Assembly: GCA_002633005.1 (NCBI GenBank)
Contig: NMRA01000129.1
Location: 629,108-689,107, forward strand
DNA from: Phoronis australis
Taxonomy: Eukaryota > Phoronida > Phoronidae
DNA: 60,000 bases
Direction of reading: 5' to 3'
Below are positions 1 through 12,000 of this stretch, piece after piece. Position numbers and translations under genes: made by a program. Numbering within the stretch: the stretch's first letter is position 1; each line of letters opens with the position of its first letter. The notes under the pieces were generated by a model, which saw only the letters and a list, made by a program, of their open reading frames with translations, was not told the origin of the DNA and did no database searches.

Positions 1-1260
1 ACTTTCCAAGTTTTTCGAAAAACTCGATCATTTTAAGTTTCTCCGCACATTTACCGGTAGGTGCTGAAATATTATTTGCTAATATCTCAGTGTAATGACG
101 TCAAACAAATCCAGAGGGAAAATCTTTGTGATTTGCCCATCATATTTCCATTTGTAATTCATGTCACAAGAACAGAATGAAATATCCTTATTTGTAATAT
201 GGGACCAAACTTAGTTTACTATTGAGCAAAGGTCGGGGGTCGAAACTGATACCAGTCGTATCAATTATTGAATATTTTAAAATATCAATGCCATTGCAGA
301 GTGAATACAAACGAAATCAATAGGTTTCATCAAAGGTGATCTCGCCTTTATATTCTGAAAATTTTGTGAAAATCTGCGACTTATTTTTTCTGGTTATTCC
401 TTTGAAATGGCCTCAGAGATCAAATCGTCTGCACAAAAGGCTCGATTGAAGAAAGATTCTGGCGATTTTGGCATTCACCATATTTCAGACAATGTCTTTT
501 CAATCTACAGAGCGGGTAATTTTGTCGTCTTTCTGATGATTCTTGAACTTGGGACGGTCAGTATTGCCTATTTCTAGAATTTGAGACGAGCACCGACCTT
601 GAGCAAAATAATTGATTTTTCAGTCCCAAATGGAAGAATTTTTACCGTATTACTTTTGAAACACGGACAATTTTGACAAATGTTTTAGCACACAACTTGT
701 TTCATCACAGGTCATACACAATGTGCTGTAACATCAAATGCATTACAGCACATTGTCCCTAGTGTTCCCAAATTGAATAAATATTTATCTCTCAAGATGG
801 TCACGGCGACTTCTGAGTCTTCAGCTACAGGTTCTGACCACGAGAATGCGCATGCATGAGGCCAACATCTTTCTTCTATTATTTGACGAGTGTAACCTCA
901 TCTGTGCTAAGGACGTCTTCGCATGAGGGTCCTCAACACATTCACACCACATTCCCTCCTCTTCACAAACTAGAGGTAAAGGCCAAGCACAAGTCTGTAG
1001 TCTGCAGACAACATACATGTAAGATTCAGACTTAGGCCTCACAAGTTAGACAGAGAAACCACAGTTGAAACCACTGCGCTATACTGTCCTTGCTCTTGTC
1101 AATAACAGAGCCTCATTTGAATAACAAGCAATCAATCATGCATGGCTGGAAATGATCACTCATTTAATCAAGGATTTGAGAACAAGAGCAACGCAGAGTG
1201 TTGAAATGCGCCCACGAATGCACCGCAAATGGTGTGCTTCTAGGGGTGTTTATCTGTATC
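1..1260. other. Downstream flank, no gene seen
   Basis: AT-rich unique sequence. Short open frames (for example minus strand 821-1042) have no recognisable similarity. Nothing supports a gene. Confidence 0.5.
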
Positions 1261-2560
1261 ATAAAAATGGCCACTAGGTGGCGCAAAATACGTCCAATTC
1301 ATCCGAAAACGGGAACATGCCAGTGTTTTTTAATAGAAAGCTATTGAATTTCATAAAAATCCAGAAAGGAACTTCAAAGAAACAGAGAAAAACGGAAAAA
1401 AATGAAATTGTCACCAGGGGGCACAGCATTCGTCAAATACATCTGAATGTCGTCGTTATCGTCTGTTGTCAACTTCATATGAATACATTTACTAAATTTA
1501 ATAGAACAACGTGCAGAGTGTTTAGAAGATACAGCTATGGGTGCAAAAAAACTAAACTGCTACTAGGAGGTGCTACAATACTCGAAGTTGTCGGAAAATC
1601 GTCAGCCATCCTCTTCACATTAGGAATATACATGCCAATTTCCACAATCATTCGTAGAGTGGTTTGGTTGACAGAGGGGCAGATGCCGAAAAACAGACTT
1701 GAAAATAGTAAAAATGGCCACTAGGTGGCGCAAAATACCTCGAATTCAACCGAAAACCAGAGGATAGCGTCACCTCACTAATAGATGCCTATCTGGTAAA
1801 TTTCATGAAAATCCGTTGAGAACCTTTGAAGACACAGACTGAGGTCAATGTAAAAAAACAAAGCAATTGCCATTAGGGGGCACACCAATAGTCCAATCCA
1901 TTCGAAAGACTTTTTACATCTATAATGCCTCTAGAGACCAATGACAAACCTATTCTCCAGCATTCGAAAGACGTATTCTGCTCAACTTTATATAAATACA
2001 TCTGTAAAAATCAATAAAGATCCTGTAGAGCATTCATGAGATACAGCCATGGGCGTAAAAACAAACAAAACTGCCACTAGGAGGTGCCACAGTAGTCAAA
2101 GACGTCAGAAAATCATCGTCAACAACCCTCTTCACAGTAAGAAGACGTATGCCAATTTTCAAAATCATCCCTAGAGCAGTTTTATTGATAGATGGCCGGA
2201 TGCCAAAAAACAGACTCGAAAACAGTAAAAATGGCCACTAGGTGGCGCAGAACATCTTGAATCCATCCGAAAACGGGAGGATAGCGTCATCTCACTAATA
2301 CATGCATAACTGCCAAATTTTATGAAAATCCATTGAGGACTTCCGAAGATACAGAGATAAGCATAAAAAACTAAAATTTACACTAGGGGAGACACATTTA
2401 GTCAGAGAGATCCGAAAATTAACGTCATCCGTCATCAGCTTCATTGGAACATGTCTGCCAAATCAAATCAAAATCAGGTAAGGGGTTTAGGAGAGACACC
2501 AGACGCCCAGACGGAGATGATGGCAATATGCCACCACATATAAATATAAGGGCACATAAA
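1261..2560 (+). repeat. Interspersed repeat array carrying CTCF-like motifs, block 1
   Basis: Diverged repeat units of about 140-205 bp, each holding a variant of CCACTAGG(T/G)GGC(G/A)C. Close matches: 1271-1284, 1411-1424 (first base T), 1718-1731, 1870-1883 and 2235-2248. Weaker: 1560-1573, 2074-2088 and about 2380. Units share AAAATGGCCACTAGGTGGCG, TTTCATGAAAATCC and GGAGATACAG-like text. All motifs point the same way. Family identity unknown. Confidence 0.75.
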
Positions 2561-2910
2561 AGGTCATTGGAAGTAAATATCAATATCTCATTCACTAAAT
2601 GCCTTCTGTGAGGAAACCATTGTAGCAATTAAAATATTTTGCATTCAACCATAATTCCACATTAGCAACACTTCAGATAATAGCCACTTACAGGTCCTGG
2701 GGTCCTGGATTTTGAGAACCAGTTTGATGCCCGTTATTCAACGGAAAGACTGTTCTCAAATGCGGGACCCCTGTCAGTGACTATTAACACATTTTCACCA
2801 CATCCTGAAATCACAGGAAACCAGCGACATTCAATCAAGTGTATGAGAAGTATTGTTAACCCCAGCTTGGAAATGAAGATTCAGTGACCGGACTTGAGGC
2901 AGACGTCTTG
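2561..2910 (-). other. Probable TTC13 3' UTR region
   Basis: Lies directly after the TTC13 stop codon. I found no clear AATAAA on the minus strand close by, so the transcript end is not placed. Confidence 0.35.
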
Positions 2911-3025
2911 CTATTGAGTTTTTTTTGGACATTCTAGCTGTTCAATGTTGAGAACTTCCAGAATACTGCGAATGCTTGGCAGTACTGTTGTTACAGAGGG
3001 TAGGCTGGAAGGTTGAAACAGTGGT
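2911..3025 (-). CDS. TTC13: TTC13 exon 20, C-terminus and stop
   Basis: Acceptor TTGTTTTCAG. It reads SLPSVTTVLPSIRSILEVLN and ends ...CPKKTQ, then TAG (2911-2913). It corresponds to the vertebrate tail L-P-S-V-S-E-T-F-P-T-L-R-S-M-I-E-V-L-N ... C-L-K-K-L. Confidence 0.93.
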
Positions 3026-6000
3026 CTGAAAACAAAAGGATCAGCCATATTAATAGCGACACAATAATTTTCTACGGTCAGTCTTACAATCAGAGGACCC
3101 TCATACACACACTAGGGCCTGTGACAATGAATATGTTCAAAACTTGAAACTGGTCTTGTGAAAACTAACTAATCACACCTTCTGAAATTTACTTAAAATG
3201 TGCCATACCCTGGTTTTACAAATTTAAAAATGATTTCAATTTCATTATTCAATTTCATTTTTGTCAACACTTCTGTCAAAATTCACAGACAATTTAAAGC
3301 ACAAAGTTTCAACACAAAGTTTTCTACATGGCTTTTAAAGTAAAATTTGATAAAACACGGCTTGGACACGCTTCTGTCAGTAAACAGGAAATAGCACCAA
3401 TTAACAGAACAAAGATGAACAGCTATGTTTACTTAAAGGTAATGATGGAACCCCCAATGTCACGTCAAGATTAGCATCCTACTAGGACTTCAAAAATACC
3501 AAAATTCAAATATAACATAGATTACCTTTAACAAATGGGCAATTTTATCAAATGAGATCAATAAGATAAATTCTAATATCTTATGTGGTAATATATGAAG
3601 AAAGTGTCTTCTTCCACCTTAAATAGAGGGAAAACACAAAAGCCGTACACTGCAATGGGGCACTTATCGGATTTGGGTCACATTTGACAACCAGAATGCA
3701 TGCATTTGTACTGATGGACTATCGTTTCACTGGCGCAATAGGTGACACCTAGGGAACTCTTCTCATTGGACAATACCTGATCAAATTGTATTATAACAAG
3801 GTTGATGTAGCAGCGGACACCGTATGCCAGATGTCCAGACAGGAGTGATGTCAATCTGTACCCACATAATTAGATGCACACCGTATGCCAGATGTCCAGA
3901 CAGGAGTGATGTCAATCTGTACCCACATAATTACATGTACACCGTATGCCAGATGTCCAGACAGGAGTGATGTCAATCTGTACCCACATAATTAGATGTA
4001 CACCGTATGCCAGATATCCAGACAGGAGTGATGTCAATCTGTACCCACATAATTAGATGTACACNNNNNNNNNNNNNNNNNNNNNNNNNNNNNNNNNNNN
4101 NNNNNNNNNNNNNNNNNNNNNNNNNNNNNNNNNNNNNNNNNNNNNNNNNNNNNNNNNNNNNNNNNNNNNNNNNNNNNNNNNNNNNNNNNNNNNNNNNNNN
4201 NNNNNNNNNNNNNNNNNNNNNNNNNNNNNNNNNNNNNNNNNNNNNNNNNNNNNNNNNNNNNNNNNNNNNNNNNNNNNNNNNNNNNNNNNNNNNNNNNNNN
4301 NNNNNNNNNNNNNNNNNNNNNNNNNNNNNNNNNNNNNNNNNNNNNNNNNNNNNNNNNNNNNNNNNNNNNNNNNNNNNNNNNNNNNNNNNNNNNNNNNNNN
4401 NNNNNNNNNNNNNNNNNNNNNNNNNNNNNNNNNNNNNNNNNNNNNNNNNNNNNNNNNNNNNNNNNNNNNNNNNNNNNNNNNNNNNNNNNNNNNNNNNNNN
4501 NNNNNNNNNNNNNNNNNNNNNNNNNNNNNNNNNNNNNNNNNNNNNNNNNNNNNNNNNNNNNNNNNNNNNNNNNNNNNNNNNNCCACGTTCATATGAAAGA
4601 GTGAACTTGTCATCCGTTACCACGTTCATAAGAAAGAATGAACTTGTCATCTGTTGCCACGTTCATATGAAAGAGTGAACTTGTCATCCGTTACCACGTT
4701 CATAAGAAAGAATGAACTTGTCATCTGTTGCCACGTTCATATGAAAGAGTGAACTTGTCATCCGTTACCACGTTCATAAGAAAGAATGAACTTGTCATCT
4801 GTTGCCACGTTCATATGAAAGAGTGAACTTGTCATCCGTTACCACGTTCATATGAAAGAGTGAACTTGTCATCCGTTGCCACGTTCATATGAAAGAATGA
4901 ACTTGTCATCCGTTGCCACGTTCATAAGAAAGAATGAACTTGTCATCTGTTGCCACGTTCATAAGAAAGAGTGAACTTGTCATCTGTTACCACGTTCATA
5001 TGAAAGAGTGAACTTGTCATCCGTTACCACGTTCATATGAAAGAATGAACTTGTCATCTGTTGCCACGTTCATATGAAAGAGTGAACTTGTCATCCGTTA
5101 CCACGTTCATATGAAAGAGTGAACTTGTCATCCGTTGCCACGTTCATATGAAAGAGTGAACTTGTCATCCGTTACCACGTTCATAAGAAAGAATGAACTT
5201 GTCATCTGTTGCCACGTTCATAAGAAAGAATGAACTTGTCATCCGTTACCACGTTCATAAGAAAGAATGAACTTGTCGTCTCTTGTCGCGTTCATAAGAA
5301 TGAATGAATTGTCATCCGTTGCCACATTCATAGGAAAGCATTGTAATTCACAACAATCCTGCAAGGGGCTTAGGAGATACAACTACAGCTGCAAAAAATT
5401 GCCACTAGGGGCACCACAGGAGACAAACACATTTGAAAGTCAACATAAGTGGTGCTGTCGTCAGCAGCAAATGCAAAGAATCTGCCAATTTTCTTTTAAT
5501 TAAAATTACCCTTTTTGTAGTTCAGTACTAAAGGGAACAGTGGTAGTCAGATCTGCTGAAAGTTGTCGTCACTATGTTCACAGAAAAACATTAACCAAAT
5601 TTCATAAAGCTCCTGCAAGGGGATAAGGGGATACAGCTGCAAATGTAAAAACAAAATTGCCACTAGGGGGCACCACAGTAGCAAGACCAGTCTGAAAATC
5701 AATGTCAGCTGTGGTCTTCTCAGCAACAAAACGTCTGACAAAATTCATAATGATCCTTGGAGTAGTTCATAGGTAGATAGAGAGAGACTCGTAAAAAAGA
5801 AAAATGACCACTAGGTGATGCAGTATATATCGAATCTGCCAGAAAATGAGAATACGCCACTGTCTCCTTAATAAAAATTAAATATTTAAAAAACTTTATG
5901 AAACCTGTCAAGGAACTTTGAAGACGCAGAGAAGTGAACATTAAATAAAATTGTCACTTAGGGGCTCAGAAATAACTATACCCGAAAGTTGCCAATTCAC

Positions 6001-9000
6001 AAAGATCCTGCAAGGGTTAAGAAGATACATCCATAAAATTAATGTATTAACAAAGTTGCCACAGCAGTAGTTGTGCTTGTGCAAAAATCAAAGTCAGCCA
6101 TCATCTTGGCAGGAACACATCTGACAATTTTTCAAAATGATCCTTCAAACAGTTTGGCGGATTGAGGCAGACTGGAAAATAATAAAATGGCCACTAGGTG
6201 AAAAATACATCAAATCCGTAAGAGAATAAGAAGGCCTCATCACCTCCTTAATAGACACCTATACACCAAATTTCAGGAAAATCCATCAAGGACCTCAAAA
6301 GACATAGTGGCAAACGTAAAAACTGAAATTGCCACTAGGGCACAGCGACAGTCCGAAATTCATTGCCACTCGATGTCAGCTTCATAGGAAAACATCTACC
6401 AAATCTCATTAAGATCTTACAAGGGGTTTAGGAGATACAGCTGTGGCCTCCGGATGTTCAAAGACAGAGATAATGGCAACATGCACCCACTAAATAAGTG
6501 TGGGCGCATAAAAATTACTACACTGAGATACATCAAACTTAAGAAAGACTCCAAAAGCTTAAAACAAATTCCATGTTTCCAAATTAAAACAATTCCAAAG
6601 TTATTCCTCTACTAGCGAGATGAGCAGTTTCATTGAAGTTAAATATGCAGTGTGCTTGTGCTTGGACAACAACTTCTTATACTTATCATTTGCCACAGGT
6701 TAATAACTACAAAATTCAAAACAAATTCCATTTGACAGCATCCCGGAGTTTTGATTGAGAAATCTTGATACTCAGTTTTATCATCACATATCAATTCAAC
6801 TGCGTACAATAGCAACAGAGATGTACTGTATTGTATCACACAGGTTTAGCTCATATAAATATAATGAAAATGAATGCATTTGATTAGCAATGACTCAACA
6901 ATCGCTGTAAGCAAGCAACCCTCAGAACAGTTCCCACTGTGTCACGTTCAATAACTGTGTTGCAGAAAAACAAATGATGGCAAAATAACATGCTCTCATT
7001 GAAAACAAATGGCAGTATCTTGTGAAACCTCGAGAGATCTCGACTTTGTAGCGACACTTGGGTTACTGAATACTGCCATGGTTAGTAATGTTGCCATGGT
7101 GAAACCCTGCTTACGACTGACGATTGAAATCGAACCAGTTCTATTGTCACTCGCTGTCTGATGCTAAAGCTATAATTATCACGTCTTTATGAGGAAGGAA
7201 TCACTTATTTGTGTAGGGAACAGGCGAGACAAATTATTATAGAACAGGAAGCAGAACAATTTGAAAATTATTTTTCGACATAGATGTCTTCTCATTCAAG
7301 AAACAACATAAGTGTCCCTATGTCAAAGATGCAGCCATTAACTTGCCTTACACGCAGGCAATATGAAACACTCAGTACATTATTGCCAAGAAAATGCCAA
7401 GTTATACGCAAGTGAGAACAAACTGAATGACTCCTACTTCATTGCTAAACATGCTTTCCTGTTAGACTGAACCAAAAAGATGTTCACTAGTTAGATACAA
7501 AAACAATGCGACGTAATAGTGTGTTACAGTCTAGCACCATTCCTGGCATATCTACATTGTCTTGTGTTAAGAAATCGTGAAGAATTTGTAATGAGACCTA
7601 AGAACTTTACTCAGTTCCACCCCTGAGCAGGGCAGAGACGACTGTCTGTGTAACACTCACCTTTCCCAGAGGTATTTTGCCTTGTAGCTCTTTACCCATG
7701 GCCAAAAATAGGCCCACCACTGTAGCATAAGCCACTGAACTAAAAGTAAACATGCAAGAGTAGCAATGAGAATCAAACAGGTTTTCAAAATTGATGATCT
7801 TAAATTGTCTAGCAATCAACCAATCAATAAACAGATTGTAAGTGGATACATTCAAACATGGTAGTTGTATTGCCCACTTCATATGTAACTGCATTAGGTA
7901 TTAATGTTTATGTTTAATGTTCAATATGTAATGTGGAGTTTGGCAGCCACAGTTGTGCATGACTTTTATTAAAAATTTTTATTTGAGCAAGTATTCACGC
8001 TGTGAGTTCGTAAAGAAATTATGCATTGACTGAGAACATTTGGCAAATATTGTCTTTTAAATACTAGTTGAACTTTAATACCAACAGTGAAACATCACAG
8101 GATTCTTTTTTCAAGACACTATTTAGCAAAACACCAATTACTTTCTGAATCAATTAAATCTCAGTAAGCCAGTGAAAGACAACACTTATGTTATGTATCA
8201 ATAATATAAAATGTAACAGAATAAAACATAAACTATCTATTCATTTGGATAATTGGCTGCCTTTATTGACATTATGCATTACGCAAATCTTAGGCTAACA
8301 GGATTTGCATGACGCAAGTGGACGAGAAAGTGTGAACTGTTTACCCCAGAGTATCCAGCAAAGTCCTCCTCACATCAAAGGCTTGACAGCGCCGTCACGG
8401 ATTGAATTGAGCTAATCACTATTCATGGGCTTGGCTGAACATGAGGTCATAAACTAACACGCCTGTTTAGCGTACAAGTTTTAAAAGTAAAAAAGCGAAC
8501 AATAAGTAAGGCAAACCACCAACATGACTTTTTAAAATTTAAAAGTGAATAGTATCCGTCTTTGAATTTTTAAAATGGATCCATTATAAGAGAAATTAGT
8601 GAACAGGTTTTCTTCAGCACTGCGGCTAAGCCATAAGCGTTAATTTGTAAATCGATTAGGACAGTTTAGTCGCAGTCTGGCTTAGGCTCTCTTAGGTGTT
8701 GGGGTAACCAAACCCCAAATGTTAGCGTCGGACTTGTCTAATGGAAAGCAACACGTAGTATAAAATTGCACGAGAAATATGTTCAGTTATGTACATCCAT
8801 ATCCATTAATCCATTTAATTGTGAAATCAAATCAGAATGATTGATGTTTCCTGTAATCGGTTCTTTCCGGTTATGATCCATCACCAGCTCACCACTTTGT
8901 ATGAGCAAACCACTGTCTCAAGTGAAAATCTGATGAGATTTCCTGTTTGTACGTGTAATAGCTGGCAATAACTCACATAGACTTGCATGTCTTGAATTTC

Positions 9001-12000
9001 ACTAAGCTGGCAAGATACTAGTCTTACTGAACAAACACCAGAGCTTCTAGAGAAATAATCATCAGTCAAGCGGCCAAATCCAATTACAACAACAAAGTCA
9101 AAATATCAATTCCTCTATGTTCAGTGTAATTTAAACTCGCTCGTTACTGGTAATCACAGTACAACAATTATAGTTAACTTACATATTTCCTCTAGAGAGA
9201 GGCATTAGGTTCAGGAACATGTAGAGTATGTTCAGAATCACATTCTGAATGACCTCAAACTCCTGCAATGAGCAGACACGTTTATGAAACACACAATTAA
9301 TCTGCTCTGTTCAAGTGACAAGGGGACCGGGGACCAGACAAGTTTGCGTACAGCACGACAAGTATGAACAAATGGATGGTATACTCAATCATTTGAACCA
9401 AAATCTGACGTATGATCAACGAATCATTCAACCACAAGTCAATTTTGCGGTACGCATGCTCACTAGATTGAAGTAATGACTCTATGGTTCTGCTATATTG
9501 TTCGAAGTTCGTGCATACAATTGTGTGGTTCCCTAGCTTGTAAAATGTAACACAAGTATCAGCTTCAATCTTTTTGACAAGGTCACACAATACAGCTGGA
9601 TATATAGGCAGACACTTTCTTCACAGCTGGCACCATAACAGAATGCTTCACGACAAGACAAGTTTATGTTGATCATATGTAATGTGCACATATTTTGGCA
9701 GTGCACTTACATACATTTGTCCACAAAACTTCAGTCTGTTCTAGTGTTTCACAAAGATCAGGTGCTCTTATAAGCGCACGCGTCTGTTAATTGTATAACC
9801 TAGAATTGTGGTCTTTTGTCCATTCTTTGTAGTCCTCACTTAAAGTTATGTAGGACCCTATAAACATGTCAAAATTTGACTAACTTTGGAACAACATATC
9901 TCAGAAATGGCTGAAAGGAAACTTTCACTATGATTCACGCACTGTTCTCCAAAATGCTGTTAGGAATAGTTTTTAAAGTGTTCCACTTTTGAACCCTCAC
10001 AGTAGGAACACATATTCATGGTTCTTAGATTGATTTATTGGATAGAGAGACTTGAAAATAAATGTTTCCTTATTTTTTGCTTAATTTCATTAAAAAGACA
10101 TGGTCACGTGACCCAATTGCAGATTCTTCGGTAAAAAGTCACAAATCAGATTTTACAAATTTTCTACTTTCAAAAAAATTATAAACTTACAGTTAAAATC
10201 AAATCATAGTTTGGTAGATATTTGACAAAATATGACAACTTGTCAATGAGGCCCTACACAACCTTAACATAAGGGATTCAACTTTCCAAGGCAGCAACAA
10301 ATTGACAATAAATTAACAGTAAAGCTAGACAATAGAGCATAAGTCTAATACCTACCGAATTCTTAACATCACTGTGCCGTGTCTCTGCAAGCTTTTGAAG
10401 CTTACTAAATAAGAAGTCTAACTCCTTGCTATAAGACCTGGTCCTGGTTTGTGTAGATGAGGTAGTGAGAATAAGGTTAATCTGTTCTGATCTACAATAA
10501 AATAATGCAGTGCACTTGCAGGTCAAATACACAAGTGTACAACTGGATTTAAATCAACAGGACAGTAAACCCTCATCAATTTTGGACAAATGAAATTTTA
10601 TTTCCCATCTATTTAATTAAAAGATAAGCAACACCAAATCAATGCTTTGCTATAATTTTTTTTAAAGTCGGTTGAGATTTGTTTACAATTTTCCCAACAA
10701 TATCCTGCAGACTGCTATCATTGCCATCTGATGAACAGCAGCTGAGCTCGTTGGCCAGGACTGCAGTTGCTGTGCTGTCCAGTTTCACTTTCCTGAACCC
10801 AGACACAGAATTAACGAGGAGAATGTTTAGGTCAGCTGAGTTTCGGTCAATTGAAAATATTTTATCACAATCCTCCATCAATCGTGAAATTCTTGTCATT
10901 ATTTCTTCTGGGGGAAATATTGTAAGACAGTCTCCAAGATATGTTTTCACCCAAAATGAGCGCTGCATACTTCATGCCGTGATGTTGGAGAGTATTCACT
11001 AAACCGCCCTTTCTTTTCAGCTCTACCATTGATTGCTTTTGATCCATTTTTGTGAAGTTCTTGATCCCGGAGAATCAATAGCAGCTAAACTCTTTATCTC
11101 GCTTGCTGTTATTAAAGGAGTCAGGCACACAACACGGATAACTTTCCTGTGACCACTTCTCCGACATATTTGTTTACTGAATGATACCCCTATACCCATA
11201 ATGCAACATTCTGATCCATTTCCAATGTGATTTGATAATCTACGTTGAATGAGTGAATCTGTAAATTATGTAGCCACTATGTCAATTGAATAAGTATTAT
11301 TAAGTAAAAACACCGCTGCATTAAACATACCCTACATCAAATATTTATTGAAAAGAAAAGACAGATGCATAAATTAGAGCAAACAGCACCGATCCCATTC
11401 AGGCGATGCTTGCCACAATAACACTGCTGTGTGGTGTAGTCAATACTTACTCAGGCTCCGTCAACATTATTGTTGTACCTTCTAATCTCTTCTTGTTGTC
11501 ATTTATACTGGGTACTTGAGTCGTTACCATGAAGCCTTGTTGATTCATTTTTCGCTTCTGAAAAAGGATCGTAGATTTTACGAATGATGTAGCAACATAA
11601 CATTATACAATACCAAACATATTAAGAAAAGTGAATGCATGAAAGTGAGACAAAGTTTGTTGGACAAGATGGGTACACTTAACGAAGATGAAATCTCAAT
11701 TCAGTCATGAATATTTAAAGACACTGGTTTTTTGTAAGAGTCATTTAAGCATCCCACTCCACAGCAGTGATATCAGATGTCATGACAACTCCAAAGAATA
11801 ATAAGAAAAGTGGTTTACAATGCCACACTATAAATCTCCAACCACATCGCGTGTTCACAATAGGTGGCGCTGAATGCTTGTCAAATACAGACACCAATAA
11901 CTTGCTAATTTTGATCAACTAAACTAATTAGCTGTAAACACTAAAATGCATTACCCTTGCAATGTTGATGAGATCTTGACAGGTTCTGGCACCTTCTAGG

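Noticed and set aside
3625-3665. 32-nt phase-compatible candidate for the missing TTC13 exon
   Set aside because: Phases fit, but the peptide has no similarity to the family and lacks the conserved tryptophan.
3973-4678. Long open frames across the gap at 4.0-4.7 kb
   Set aside because: They consist mostly of unknown residues from N, and the rest is minisatellite.
4583-5340. CRISPR-like direct repeats
   Set aside because: Units of 37 bp are head-to-tail with no unique spacers, in an animal intron; this is a minisatellite.
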